Assembly: GCF_900187405.1 (NCBI RefSeq) | Contig: NZ_LT896716.1 | Coordinates: 62,001 to 126,000, forward strand | Direction: 5' to 3' | Length of the DNA stretch: 64,000 bases | Source of the DNA: Geobacter sp. DSM 9736 | GTDB lineage: Bacteria > Desulfobacterota > Desulfuromonadia > Geobacterales > Geobacteraceae | Shown here: in pieces, positions 41,060 through 50,573 of the stretch | Layout of the letters: each line of letters begins with the position of its first letter | Position numbering within the stretch: position 1 is the stretch's first letter | Position numbers and translations under genes: made by a program | The notes under the pieces: generated by a model | Database searches by the model: none | Told to the model about the DNA's origin: nothing | The model's input: the letters and a program-made list of their open reading frames with translations, nothing else

Positions 41060-42886
41060 CTAAAGCGTAAAGTAAAATGTCGCTCCTTTCCCCTCCTCTC
41101 CCTCCGCCCAGATACGTCCTCCGTGGCGCTGGATGATGCGGTGCACTGTGGCCAGACCGATGCCGGTCCCGGTGAATTCCTCGGGCGATACCCGCTGGAA
41201 TGGGATGAAGACCCGTTCATTCTCCTTCGGCGCAAAGCCTATGCCGTTGTCCTCGACATAATAGGCAGGCCTCCCCCGGTATTCCGTCAGGCCGAACCTG
41301 ATTATGGCGGTTTCCCTTTTCGCCGTGTACTTCCATGCGTTTCCGAGAAGATTTTCAAGAGCCACCCTGAGCAGTTTCGGATCGGCGCTCACGGTGAGCC
41401 CCTCCGCCACCTCGTACACTACCTTGCGGTCAGGCTCCCTCTGTCTCAGCCCCAGTAGAATCGTCTCCGCCATGATGCTGATGTCGACGGTTTCCCGGTG
41501 TACCTCGCTGCGGGTGATGCGGGCAAAATCGAGCAGGGTCCCTATGAGCTGGTCCATCCGGCCGACCTCTTCCTCTATGATCCCGGTTAGCTCCCTGCAT
41601 TGCTCGTTGAGCCTTTGGCCGCACATCTCGACGACCATCTGGCTGGAGGCGCTGATGGTGGTGAGCGGTGCCCGAAGGTCGTGGGACACCGTATAGCTGA
41701 ATGCCTCAAGTTCCTGATTGGCGATCTCCAGATCATGGGCACGGGCCGCCAGGTCCGTATGGAGAATTTCGATCTCCTCTGCGGCCTGCTTGTAGGGCGT
41801 AATGTCCCGCCCCTCAGGGACGAGAAAAACCACGTCCCCCTTGGCGTCCTTCACCGGTTTCAGGGAAAAATCGACCCATACCAGTTCCCCTTCCGGCGTG
41901 CGGTGCGTCGCCTCGAAACGGACGAATTCCCCCCTTGCAGCCGCTTCCACCGCGCCGTGAACCCTGTCCTGCATATCTTTCGAGTGAGTCCACCAGGGCG
42001 TTTCCCAGAACGGCCTGCCGAGCACCTCGTCGGCTCTCCCCTGGATGAATTCAAAGGCGGTCCGGTTGATCTTGATGAGTGTCCCGTCAGGCTTCATCAG
42101 CCCCATCAGCTGGGAAGCTTCATCAAAAATCACGTTAAGAAGCGCCTCGCTTTCCCGCAATTCCCGTTCGATCCGCTTCTGTTCGGTAACATCCTCCTTT
42201 ACCGCTACAAAGTGCGTGATGACTCCATCCAGCTCCTTTACAGGGGAAATAGATGCCCGTTCGAGATAGATCTCGCCATTTTTTTTCCTGTTGATGAACT
42301 CCCCGTGCCATTCGTCACCACTGCTGATGGTCTCCCACATCCGTCGGAGCTCATCCGGGTTCATTTCCCCCGACTTCAGCAGCGCCGGGTTCTTTCCTGC
42401 CACCTCCGTGAGCGTGTATCCCGTTATTTCCGTAAACTTCGGGTTGACGTACTCGATGTTTCCCCTGTTGTCGGTAATCATGACGATGGAGGGACTGTCG
42501 GTAATGGCGCGGTACAGCTTTCGCAGTTCCTGCTCGCTACAGCGCCGGCCCGTTATGTCGTGAAGAGACACGAAAAGCGCCGCATGCTCTTCCCATTCCG
42601 TTTCGACCACCCAGACCTCGGCTGCCACCTCTTTTCCATCCCGTGATTTCAGAGTGATTTCCGCCTTCTCCTCCGTGGAGAGCGGGAACTGAAACGGCAT
42701 CCCCACAAGCTCCTCCGGCAAGCATCCGAGCATCCTTCCGGCGGCACTATTGGCAAATCTGATACTTCCCCCCTTGTCTACAATCAGAATGCCGTGGGGC
42801 GTCTTGAGCAGGATGGCCCGGCAGTTTTGCAACTCCCGTGTCTTCCGCGCCAGGAGTTCCTTAATTTCGCCGGTCTTCTGGAACAT
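41060..42886 (-). CDS. multi-PAS soluble sensor histidine kinase
   Basis: This 608-residue kinase has no membrane segment. Three PAS domains are visible: about 22-120 (TPHGILIVDKGGSIRFANSA), 130-250 (SPSIVMITDNRGNIEYVNPK) and 255-375 (DEASQLMGLMKPDGTLIKIN). HisKA has FSYTVSHDLRAPLTT near 404, and the HATPase shows NLLGNAWKYT, DNGIGFAP and GTGIGLATVHRI. It probably senses a cytoplasmic small molecule or redox cue. No response regulator is adjacent. Its stop codon is followed at once by element A7. Confidence 0.92.
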   Translation of the reverse strand: MFQKTGEIKELLARKTRELQNCRAILLKTPHGILIVDKGGSIRFANSAAGRMLGCLPEELVGMPFQFPLSTEEKAEITLKSRDGKEVAAEVWVVETEWEEHAALFVSLHDITGRRCSEQELRKLYRAITDSPSIVMITDNRGNIEYVNPKFTEITGYTLTEVAGKNPALLKSGEMNPDELRRMWETISSGDEWHGEFINRKKNGEIYLERASISPVKELDGVITHFVAVKEDVTEQKRIERELRESEALLNVIFDEASQLMGLMKPDGTLIKINRTAFEFIQGRADEVLGRPFWETPWWTHSKDMQDRVHGAVEAAARGEFVRFEATHRTPEGELVWVDFSLKPVKDAKGDVVFLVPEGRDITPYKQAAEEIEILHTDLAARAHDLEIANQELEAFSYTVSHDLRAPLTTISASSQMVVEMCGQRLNEQCRELTGIIEEEVGRMDQLIGTLLDFARITRSEVHRETVDISIMAETILLGLRQREPDRKVVYEVAEGLTVSADPKLLRVALENLLGNAWKYTAKRETAIIRFGLTEYRGRPAYYVEDNGIGFAPKENERVFIPFQRVSPEEFTGTGIGLATVHRIIQRHGGRIWAEGEEGKGATFYFTL

Positions 42887-42918
42887 CTTTTTCCTCCCTG
42901 AGGCAACCGTCTTCGGAT

Positions 42919-45399
42919 TTATTGAAGTTCCCGCACCGCGAGCCGAGCCTTTTCGACGATTTCAGCAGCAGACTCCGTGCTGAACCTGATCGGAGGGCCG
43001 AACCGCACATGCACGTTTCCGCTCCTAGGCCGGGACGCTCCTCTGGGCAGCACCTTTTCGAGCCCCGATATGCTTACCGGAACCACCGGGACCTCCATCT
43101 CACGGACGATCACCCCCAGCCCCTGCTGAAACTCCAGCAACGTGCCGTCCGGAGATCGTGTCCCCTCAGGAAAGATCAGGACGTTCATCCCCTTGTCGAT
43201 GAGCTTTCCCATATGGCGGAGCGAGCCGCGGAACCCCCGAGACTGGGGGAGGGGGAAGATGGTGAAGGCAAGGGTGGCGTACTCGAAGGCGAGACGCTTC
43301 CAGAGCTTCTGTGAAAAATTTCTGAAGTTCCGGAAGAAGAATTCTTCCCAGGCGGCGGTGGAGGTGTTGTAACGCCATTTGGGAGGAAGAGCGAACATTA
43401 TCGTCGGGTGGTCGAGGTAGCTCAGGTGATTGGAGATGAAAATGACCGGCATCTCCTCTTCCCGCAGGTGTTCGGTCCCGGAAGCTTCGAGCCGCACCAC
43501 GGTGCGGAACAGGGGGTAGTGGAGTACGCGGTCCAGGAACCGCCGTATGAGGAGGGCGCTCCGTCCGGCCCCCCACCGTCTGAAGTGCTCCTCGGTGCCG
43601 GTTTTCTCGCGCTTCCGTATCTTTTCCCGCAGGTCCGTGACTCGTGTCTGCGGATCGATAGCAGCGTCTTCGAGATCGAGCCGGAATTCCTGCTCGATGG
43701 CGTTAACCAGCTCCAGCCGTCCTATGGAGGTGAGTCCAAGTTCGGTGACAAGAACCGACTCCTCCTTCACCTTGTCCACCGGAGTATCGGTAATCCGGGC
43801 GATCAGGGCAATGAGCCGATCCGTTGTCCGAAGCGCTCCTTCCCCCGCTGCGGCATGCTCCTCCAGTTGCTTTTTCACCACGAATTTCCTGATCTTCATG
43901 GTGGTGGTCTTGGGGAATTCCGCTTCGGGCCAAACGGTGAAGCCGGTGATGCGGTGAAGGTCGTCCAGCCGGGCGTTCACTTCGGCTACGATCTCTTCCG
44001 GACCGGCTCGCTCTCCGTCGAGAATAAGAACCGCATGGACCTCCTCTCCGCCTCCCCGGTCGAGTCCCACTACGCAGGACTCCTTCACCCCCGGGAGTGC
44101 GTTCAGAAGGGCTTCGATCTCGTCCGGATATACGTTCACGCCAGCTCCGGTGACGATGAGCTCCTTGCTTCGCCCCTTGATCCTGAGCCTGCCGTCGGAA
44201 TCGAACTCTCCCAGGTCCCCGGTCCTGAACCAGCCGTCGCTGAAGGTTGCCCGCGTCGCTTCCTCGTTCCGGTAGTACCCGGAGAAAACATTCTCTCCCC
44301 GCGCAAGGATCTCTCCGCCCTCGATACGCAGCTCCACTCCCGGCAACGGCCTGCCGACCGACCCGGGAGCCTGTTGACCCATGTCATTGGCGGCAAGAAC
44401 GGGCGAGCACTCCGTAAGGCCGTATCCTTCAAGGACGGTGAATCCCATTCCGTCCCAGAATCGGAACACCTGCGGGTCCAGGGGTGCTCCTCCCGACACG
44501 AAGAGCGTGAAATTGGCGCCGAACTTCTTGTGGATCGGATGGAAAAGAAGCTTCCGGGCCTTTCTGGGAATCTTCTCTCCCACTTTCAGGAGGCGCTCGA
44601 AAATGGAACGGAGCCCCTTATGTTCCAGTTCCTGTTCGATGGAGCCCTTCAGAAGCTGAAGCAGGCGCGGCACCGCTATCATTGCGTAGATATCTTCCTC
44701 TTCCAGCGCTTCCAGGATTGCGGAGGGTTTGAGAGTGCGGATATAGGCTATGGTTGCCCCACGGTAGAGTGGGGTGAAGAAGCCTCCCATCTGCTCGAAC
44801 ATGTGGGAGAGGGGTAGGAGCGAGAGAAAGGTGAATTCCTCGGAGACGACCGTTATGTGTCGGTTGACCTGGAGAAGGTTGGCGATCAGGTTGCGGTGGG
44901 TGAGGATCACACCCTTGGGAGCGCCGGTGGTGCCGGAGGTGTAGAGGAGTTCCGCGATATCGTCGGGGCCGGCTGAGTGAACGGCTGTAAGGGGCTCTGT
45001 CTGGGCCAGCAGGTGGCGGAGCTCTTCCAGGAGAACCGTCGGCCGTCCCGCCAGCCGTTCCGGCTTCTCCCGGCTCTGGATCACCAGCCGCGCATCGGTA
45101 AGGGATGCTATCGTTTCCGCCCGGTCTCCCCCCGACATGAAATCGACAGGCACCGCCACCGCTCCCCTGGCCACAATACCCCAGAAGGCGACTCCCCACC
45201 AGGGGGAGTTGGGGCACCAGAGCAGGACCCTGTCTCCCTCTCCAATCCCCTGCGCGGCCAGCCAGCCGTTCATCCGGAGTGCAAGGGTGTGTATGTCCGA
45301 ATATGTCAGGACAAAACGCCTTACCCCCGTCCTGAAGACCATGGCTGGGTCATCCCCATGTAGCGGGAAAGTGGCGAACAGGTCGGTGAGGGTGTTCAT
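42919..45399 (-). CDS. fusion of AMP-dependent acyl ligase, acyl carrier domain and acyltransferase
   Basis: The 826-residue protein has three parts. Residues about 1-510 are an AMP-binding ligase (YTSGTTGAPKG at 153-163, GYGLTECSPV, GWFRTGDLGE, KELIVTGAGVNVYPDEIE). Around 530-600 is a carrier-like domain with LGLTSIGRLELV, whose Ser would hold phosphopantetheine. The last part (about 640-826) is a PlsC acyltransferase with NHLSYLDH (H-x4-D) and FPEGTRS. Together they could activate a fatty acid, load it on the internal carrier and transfer it to a lysophospholipid, like Aas with an added carrier. It lies 32 bp upstream of the kinase gene on the same strand. Confidence 0.88.
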   Translation of the reverse strand: MNTLTDLFATFPLHGDDPAMVFRTGVRRFVLTYSDIHTLALRMNGWLAAQGIGEGDRVLLWCPNSPWWGVAFWGIVARGAVAVPVDFMSGGDRAETIASLTDARLVIQSREKPERLAGRPTVLLEELRHLLAQTEPLTAVHSAGPDDIAELLYTSGTTGAPKGVILTHRNLIANLLQVNRHITVVSEEFTFLSLLPLSHMFEQMGGFFTPLYRGATIAYIRTLKPSAILEALEEEDIYAMIAVPRLLQLLKGSIEQELEHKGLRSIFERLLKVGEKIPRKARKLLFHPIHKKFGANFTLFVSGGAPLDPQVFRFWDGMGFTVLEGYGLTECSPVLAANDMGQQAPGSVGRPLPGVELRIEGGEILARGENVFSGYYRNEEATRATFSDGWFRTGDLGEFDSDGRLRIKGRSKELIVTGAGVNVYPDEIEALLNALPGVKESCVVGLDRGGGEEVHAVLILDGERAGPEEIVAEVNARLDDLHRITGFTVWPEAEFPKTTTMKIRKFVVKKQLEEHAAAGEGALRTTDRLIALIARITDTPVDKVKEESVLVTELGLTSIGRLELVNAIEQEFRLDLEDAAIDPQTRVTDLREKIRKREKTGTEEHFRRWGAGRSALLIRRFLDRVLHYPLFRTVVRLEASGTEHLREEEMPVIFISNHLSYLDHPTIMFALPPKWRYNTSTAAWEEFFFRNFRNFSQKLWKRLAFEYATLAFTIFPLPQSRGFRGSLRHMGKLIDKGMNVLIFPEGTRSPDGTLLEFQQGLGVIVREMEVPVVPVSISGLEKVLPRGASRPRSGNVHVRFGPPIRFSTESAAEIVEKARLAVRELQ

Positions 45400-45451
45400 G
45401 ACGATCTAAAACTCCTATCGGCCGCAAGACTCCTTCAAATGGATCCGAAGG

Positions 45452-46486
45452 TCAGGGCTCAGCAGCAGCCGCGCGTTTCGTGCGGAAATATCCCGCCACG
45501 GCAGCCTTCACTCTTTCCACATCCTCACGTGTTACATCCAGGTGTGTGACAAGCCGGACCCGCTCCCCTTCACGTATCAGAATCCCCGCTTTCCGCAGGT
45601 GGTGGTGCAGGGCTTCAGCATCGTACGGTTTCATCGACAGGAACGCCATGTTCGTGCGTGCGGGTGAAACATCCAGCCCCTCGATCCCCTGGAGCTCCTC
45701 GGAAAGAAGACGCGCATTTTCATGGTCCTCCGCGAGCCTTCCGATGTTCCGCTCCAGCGCGTATATGCCAGCCGCCGCCAATATCCCGGCCTGACGCATT
45801 CCCCCACCCGCGACCTTGCGCCATCGCCGTGCCCGCGCTACTATTTCCTGCTTTCCGCAGAGGAGTGAGCCTACAGGCGCTCCGAGGCCTTTGGAGAGGC
45901 AGAAGCTGACGGTGTCGAAATGACGTGCAATTTCCGCTGCAGGCACTTCCAGGGCGACCGCAGCGTTGAATATGCGGGCTCCATCCAGATGAATGCCGAG
46001 CGAACGCCGCCGGGCAAGCTCCGAAGCCTGCTCCAGGTAGGAGAGGGGGAGCGGTTTCCCCTCCTGGGTGTTTTCCAGGCAGAGGAGCCGTGTGCGCGCG
46101 TAGTGGCTGTCGTCTGGCTTGATGGAGTTTTCGACCTCCTTGAGATCAAGGGTGCCGTCGGGCTGAAAGGGGAGAGGCTGCGGCTGGATGCCGCCGAAGA
46201 CCGCGGCGCCTCCTCCCTCCCAGCGATAGACGTGAGCTGTCTGGCCGGCTATATATTCGTCTCCCCTCTCGCAATGGGCCAGGAGGGCAAGTAGATTCCC
46301 CAGGGTTCCGCTGCCGACGAAAAGGGCGGCCTCCATTCCTAGAAGCTCCGCAGCGATGGATTCCAGGCGGTTCACTGTGGGATCTTCGCCGTAGACATCG
46401 TCGCCGACTTCGGCGTCGGCCATGATGCTGCGCATTTCGCGGGTCGGCCGGGTGACTGTGTCGCTTCGCAGGTCGATGATCTTCAT
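45452..46486 (-). CDS. low-specificity L-threonine aldolase
   Basis: The enzyme has 344 residues from the ATG at 46486 (MKIIDLRSDTVTRPTREM); a longer frame overlaps pgi. This is the fold-type I PLP enzyme that cleaves threonine to glycine and acetaldehyde. DLRSDTVTRPT and VGDDVYGEDPTVNRLE are N-terminal signatures, LFVGSGTLGNLLAL and LCLENTQ follow, GIHLDGARIFNAAVAL carries the cofactor Asp, and FCLSKGLGAPVGSLLCG the PLP Lys. It lies 5 bp downstream of pgi in the same direction, so the two are co-transcribed. Beta-elimination side activities cannot be ruled out. Confidence 0.93.
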   Translation of the reverse strand: MKIIDLRSDTVTRPTREMRSIMADAEVGDDVYGEDPTVNRLESIAAELLGMEAALFVGSGTLGNLLALLAHCERGDEYIAGQTAHVYRWEGGGAAVFGGIQPQPLPFQPDGTLDLKEVENSIKPDDSHYARTRLLCLENTQEGKPLPLSYLEQASELARRRSLGIHLDGARIFNAAVALEVPAAEIARHFDTVSFCLSKGLGAPVGSLLCGKQEIVARARRWRKVAGGGMRQAGILAAAGIYALERNIGRLAEDHENARLLSEELQGIEGLDVSPARTNMAFLSMKPYDAEALHHHLRKAGILIREGERVRLVTHLDVTREDVERVKAAVAGYFRTKRAAAAEP

Positions 46487-46491
46487 CGGGA

Positions 46492-48078
46492 TCAGGTGCT
46501 CCTGAAACGTGTTTCCCACGGCTTTTCCGCCGGGTCCGCCCCGATTCCGTGGTCGCCGTTGCCGGCGGCGTGGGTGAGGATCCTGAATATTGTTTCTGCC
46601 TCTTCGGCAGCGCCTATGGCGGCGGCGATCTCTTCCGCTGCTTCTGCACGACCGGAAGAACGGAGGTGAGAGAAAGCCTTCAGTTGCAGTTCGAGCACGG
46701 TGCCTGCAGCCTTCTTTCCCGCCTCTACCCCAGGCTGGTGATAGGCGTTGATGTTGACGAGAGATGCGTAGAGGCCGACGGCCCTCTCGTAGAGCGCGAT
46801 AAGAACCCCCACTGCCTGCGGATCGAGCTTGTCTATAGTGATGGTCACCGATTCGCGTCCCTTCTCGTAGAGCGCCCTGCGTGTTCCGAGAAAGAAGCCG
46901 AGGAGATAGTCGCCGCTCGTGGTATCGGGCTCCACAGCCATCGAGGACCTCTGACGGTCCTTCACCACTTCGATGAAGGTGACGAAGAAGTTGTGAACCC
47001 CTTCACGGAGCTGCTGGACATAGGCGTGCTGGTCGGTGGAGCCCTTGTTGCCGTAGACGGAAATACCCTGGTTGACTGTGGCGCCGCTCCGATCCTTTTC
47101 CTTGCCGAGGGATTCCATGATCAACTGCTGGAGGTAGCGGGAAAAGAGGAGCAGCCGGTCCTTGTACGGGAGAATGACCATGTCGCGCTTTCCGGTTCCG
47201 CCGGTGCCGTGGTACCACATGAGGGCCAGCAGTGCGGCCGGATTGGCTCGGGTCTCGGTGCGCCGGGTGATCTCGTCGCAAAGCTTCGCTCCCCGGAGCA
47301 GCGCCTCGACGTCAATCCCCTGGAGAGCCGCCGGCAGCAGTCCCACGGCAGAGGTCTCCGAGGTCCGTCCTCCGACCCAGTCCCACATGGGGAAGCGTGC
47401 AAGCCACCCCTCGCTGACTGCGGTCCGGTCGAGCTCACTCTCCTGCCCGGTCACTGCCACCGCATGTTTCGGAAATGGTATGCCTGCGGCTTCGAAGGCT
47501 AGTTTGACTTCGAGCATCCCGTTTCGCGTCTCCTTCGTCCCTCCGCTCTTGGAGATGACGATGACGAGCGTTTCCGCAAGGCTCTCTCCGAGCTCTCCCA
47601 GCACACGGTCCATGCCGTCGGGATCGGTGTTGTCTAAGAAATACGGTTTGAGCGGGTCTGCGGGTGTGCCGAGGGCATCGGCTACGAACTGCGGGCCCAG
47701 CGCGGAGCCGCCGATGCCGATTATGAGCATCCTGGTGAATTTCCGTCCGGCTGGTGTCCTGAAAGTGCCTGCGTGAATGCCTGCTGCGAAATCGCGAACC
47801 GCCCGGAGGGTGAAATCTATCTCGGCTGAAATACGCCCGTCGGGGGCGAGAGAGGGGTTCCGGAGCCAGTAGTGCCCGACCATTCGGCCTTCGTCAGGGT
47901 TTGCGATGGCGCCCTTTTCCAGTTCCTTCATCTCCCTGAAGGCCTGCTGCATCCGCGGCTCCATCTCCGCGAGAAAGGAATCGGAAAAGTTCATCCGGCT
48001 GATATCAAGGGAGAGGCCGACCTCCCGGTTTACGCACAGATATTTCTTGTAACGCTCCCACAGCTGCAGGCTGTCCAT
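46492..48078 (-). CDS. pgi: glucose-6-phosphate isomerase
   Basis: This 528-residue enzyme interconverts glucose 6-phosphate and fructose 6-phosphate. Key blocks are [17 protein letters not shown] near residue 120, [16 protein letters not shown] near 180, the catalytic-Glu region [19 protein letters not shown], and [19 protein letters not shown] near 345 with the conserved His. The length falls in the usual 450 to 550 range. It is the first gene of a pgi-threonine aldolase pair. Confidence 0.97.
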   Translation of the reverse strand: MDSLQLWERYKKYLCVNREVGLSLDISRMNFSDSFLAEMEPRMQQAFREMKELEKGAIANPDEGRMVGHYWLRNPSLAPDGRISAEIDFTLRAVRDFAAGIHAGTFRTPAGRKFTRMLIIGIGGSALGPQFVADALGTPADPLKPYFLDNTDPDGMDRVLGELGESLAETLVIVISKSGGTKETRNGMLEVKLAFEAAGIPFPKHAVAVTGQESELDRTAVSEGWLARFPMWDWVGGRTSETSAVGLLPAALQGIDVEALLRGAKLCDEITRRTETRANPAALLALMWYHGTGGTGKRDMVILPYKDRLLLFSRYLQQLIMESLGKEKDRSGATVNQGISVYGNKGSTDQHAYVQQLREGVHNFFVTFIEVVKDRQRSSMAVEPDTTSGDYLLGFFLGTRRALYEKGRESVTITIDKLDPQAVGVLIALYERAVGLYASLVNINAYHQPGVEAGKKAAGTVLELQLKAFSHLRSSGRAEAAEEIAAAIGAAEEAETIFRILTHAAGNGDHGIGADPAEKPWETRFRST

Positions 48079-48177
48079 GGTTCCTCCCGTTCGGTGATTT
48101 CAGAAAGTGGTACCACGTAATTGTTCCTTAATCAAGTTTCATTGGCGTACGACTCCCTGTTGGGGTGCCGTCGTGAT

Positions 48178-48355
48178 GAGGGAGGCGGTGGAGTTCCTTC
48201 CGTTCCTGTCGTTCCTCGCTGCGGACCTGGATGGCTTTCCTTGTCCATCGAGGCACGCGCCTTCTGGTTGAGGGCTACAGTTATTGCCGGCGCCGGGCGC
48301 GCGTCCGCTGCCGCTAGTCACTTCCCTCCACTCCAGGAACTCCACCGCCTCCCTC
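48178..48355. repeat. 178-bp element with perfect 21-bp inverted ends (family C)
   Basis: Within the 579-bp gap upstream of pgi, GAGGGAGGCGGTGGAGTTCC (continuing to 48198) is exactly mirrored at 48335-48355. The interior has no credible gene. Its right part resembles bases 23591-23665. This is most likely a small non-autonomous repeat. The rest of the gap, apart from copy A8, shows nothing I can name. Confidence 0.65.
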
Positions 48356-48516
48356 TTTGTAATGGTTTAGGTGCTCGTCCGTCTAAGTCAACGGTCCAGA
48401 GGCTAATGTCGTGGCTTCGGGAGAGAACGGCGGAGCCGCAGCGGCAGATGTACGCGGACTATCCATTCACATGTGATGTCGGTGGTGAGCTTCTCTAGCA
48501 GGCAGGTGAAAAACTG

Positions 48517-48656
48517 AGGTTGTTCAAAAACAGATAGATGGTCGCACCCGCAGAAAGCCCCACGGAGGCGTAGTACCCTCTGGGGCATAAACAGCGCTAC
48601 GCCGCACACGGCGGCTTTCGAGGAACGGCGGCCAGATGACTGTTTTTCAACAACCT
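48517..48656 (-). repeat. family A stop-codon-linked hairpin element, copy A8
   Basis: Read on the minus strand it begins 1 base after the stop of the radical SAM gene (48658-48660) with AGGTTGTTGAAAAACAG and ends CTGTTTTTGAACAACCT. The core carries the same 23-base extension as A1 (GTTTATGCCCCAGAGGGTAC). It is the only feature of note in the right part of this gap. Confidence 0.86.
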
Positions 48657-48657
48657 G

Positions 48658-49617
48658 CTACGCAACGAGGGCACCCGTGCAGCTGGACCCTTCTCCGGCG
48701 GTGCAGCAGTAGCAGTGCTGGGCAAGGAAGAGCTCGGTGCCGCTGGTGGCGGCGGCTTGGAGATCGTCGATCTTCAGTATGGTGCCGTCCTTGCCGGTAA
48801 TCGGCAGCCCCACCGCAAGGTTGAAGTCGCAGTTGTAAAGGAACCCGTTCCAGTCCACGCTTACCAGGGAGCGGCACATTATGTTGCCGGCAGCTTCCCG
48901 GTTGAAGCTTCCTGCTAGAAGATTCAGATAGCGCTCGTAAGCTCCCCTTGCCTCCAGATACTCCCGGAACCGTCCGATGGGAGCATTGGTTATGGTATAA
49001 AGGTTGTTGAATCTGATGCCGTGCCGTTGGTACAGCTCCCGGCCGTATGCGGACGCCAGCTCCTTCTGTGAACCGGCGATGAAGGCTCCTCCGGGGTTGT
49101 AGACGAGGTTCAGCTCAAGGGTTTCACCGTATCCCACGGCATTCAACCGGTGTAGGGCCTCGATGCTCCGTTCGAAGACCCCGCTTCCCCGCTGACGGTC
49201 GACATTTTCCTTCTCGTAGCAGGGAAGAGAGGCAACTATAACGAGTTGGTGGTCCCGGTAGAAATCGGGTAGCCACTCCATCCCCGGCTCGCTGAGAATC
49301 GTCAGGTTGCTCCGGACCATCCGCCGCCGGGCCAGCCCCTCGGTCCGTTCCACAAGGTACCGGAAAAGGGGGTTAAGCTCCGGGCATCCGCCGGTCATGT
49401 CGAGCACGAGCCCAGGCTGCCGGGCGAGGAACCCTATCGCCCTGTCCATTACCCCCTGCTCCATGATGCCGGTTCCCTCAGGGGAACAGCTCAGATGGCA
49501 GTGGCTGCACCTCAGGTTGCAGACGTTGCCCAGGTTCAACTGCAGGGTCTGCAGCGTGTCGAATTTAATATAGATCGGATTGACAGACTTCAGTTTTTCC
49601 TTGAATGCTGCCACCAT
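48658..49617 (-). CDS. ArsS-like radical SAM protein (arsenosugar biosynthesis type)
   Basis: The 319-residue enzyme has the radical SAM motif in GNVCNLRCSHCHLSCSPEG near residue 34, followed by DMTGGCPELNPLFRYLVE, LELNLVYNPGGAF and CRSLVSVDWNGFLYNCDFN. The C-terminal Cys-rich tail HCYCCTAGEGSSCTGAL is typical of the ArsS group, some of whose members carry selenocysteine in this tail; here the tail has Cys and no in-frame TGA. ArsS is thought to add an adenosyl group to methylated arsenic. No arsM or other ars gene lies beside it, so the substrate is unproven. An AAGGAG site precedes the ATG. Confidence 0.82.
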   Translation of the reverse strand: MVAAFKEKLKSVNPIYIKFDTLQTLQLNLGNVCNLRCSHCHLSCSPEGTGIMEQGVMDRAIGFLARQPGLVLDMTGGCPELNPLFRYLVERTEGLARRRMVRSNLTILSEPGMEWLPDFYRDHQLVIVASLPCYEKENVDRQRGSGVFERSIEALHRLNAVGYGETLELNLVYNPGGAFIAGSQKELASAYGRELYQRHGIRFNNLYTITNAPIGRFREYLEARGAYERYLNLLAGSFNREAAGNIMCRSLVSVDWNGFLYNCDFNLAVGLPITGKDGTILKIDDLQAAATSGTELFLAQHCYCCTAGEGSSCTGALVA

Positions 49618-49665
49618 CGGTTCTCCTTTAGCGGTTCGGATACGGTCGATACAGGGGCAGAGGAG

Positions 49666-50343
49666 TCATGAGCGGCATTGCCGCCGATGCCTGCGGTAGA
49701 GTGCCGGTATCAGGGCGAATATACCGAGAAGGACAAAAGCCCCTATGACACGCGGCGAGGCGACATCGCCCAGGTGCTCCACCGTGGCCAGGCTGGCCCC
49801 TGCATTGGCGTAGACGAAGCCGCCGGGGATGATTCCCATGAAAGTGCCGAGACAGAACGTGCCGAGGGGAATCCTCGTGAGTGCAGCGGCTATGTTGATG
49901 AGGAAGAATGGGAAGAGCGGCACGAGGCGGAGAAAGAGGAGGTAGTTGAGTCCCGACCGGTCGAGCTCGCGGTTTACCTCCTCCAGGCGCCCGGAAAAAC
50001 GCTTCACCATCGCGCTGCGAAAGAGGTAGCGGGCGAAGAGAAAGGCGAGAGCCGCGCCCGTGGTCGCTCCGATAACGGCGTAGGCTGTACCCGTGACTGC
50101 GCCGAACAGAGCACCCGCAGCCAATGTCATCAGCGTAGCACCGGGAAGGGAGAGGGCTGTCTGTATGATGTAGCTGCCGACGAAAAGGAGCGGGAACCCC
50201 AGGGGGTGAGCTGCGTTAATCGCTTCAAGGGCTTCCCTGTTCGCCTTGAGGTATTCGATGGTTAGCAGCTTCGAAAACCCGGAGAGGATGAGGGTTGCGG
50301 CTATGGCGAGCAGGGTGCCGAGGAGCAGAAGTTTTTTCTTCAT
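49666..50343 (-). CDS. TVP38/TMEM64 (DedA-like SNARE-associated) membrane protein
   Basis: The protein has 225 residues from the ATG at 50343 (MKKKLLLLGTLLAIAATLIL); a longer frame to 50433 adds a non-hydrophobic leader without a binding site. Several membrane helices surround the family core: SLPGATLMTLAAGALFG, the reentrant loops, FLRLVPLFPFFLINIAAALT and GTFMGIIPGGFVYANAG. Related DedA-superfamily proteins move phospholipids or undecaprenyl phosphate across membranes. It lies 48 bp upstream of the radical SAM gene on the same strand and is probably co-transcribed. Confidence 0.88.
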   Translation of the reverse strand: MKKKLLLLGTLLAIAATLILSGFSKLLTIEYLKANREALEAINAAHPLGFPLLFVGSYIIQTALSLPGATLMTLAAGALFGAVTGTAYAVIGATTGAALAFLFARYLFRSAMVKRFSGRLEEVNRELDRSGLNYLLFLRLVPLFPFFLINIAAALTRIPLGTFCLGTFMGIIPGGFVYANAGASLATVEHLGDVASPRVIGAFVLLGIFALIPALYRRHRRQCRS

Positions 50344-50462
50344 TTTCGGGATTCTCTCCATTGCCGCGGTTTGGTCTCTAGCGGCCGCAGGCGGTTTTCG
50401 GTGCCATTGTACATAAAGGTGTTCATATTGCAATATGCACTGACTGCTTGTAATTCAGGGGA

Positions 50463-50474
50463 GGCTGGTATAAT
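50463..50474 (+). promoter_or_regulatory. extended -10 promoter upstream of fcl
   Basis: CTGGTATAAT contains a perfect TATAAT (50469-50474) preceded by TGG, an extended -10. A weak TTGTAA lies 15 bases upstream. An AT-rich tract follows. The fcl start is 100 bases downstream. Confidence 0.5.
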
Positions 50475-50573
50475 AAATTTTCGTTAATTTATATTTGCTT
50501 CCACCGGGAGGGTCGTATCTGGTAGGTTAGCCCTTCCCGACCCCTGTCCCCAGTTGATTCGAGAGAGGAGACC

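Noticed and set aside
43408-44817. 469-codon plus-strand frame opposite the ligase-acyltransferase fusion
   Set aside because: The minus-strand frame has several intact catalytic motifs; the plus-strand frame has none and is a shadow.
48403-48609. Small minus-strand frame upstream of pgi
   Set aside because: Its start lies in copy A8 and it encodes the same peptide as other repeat copies; no ribosome-binding site is visible.
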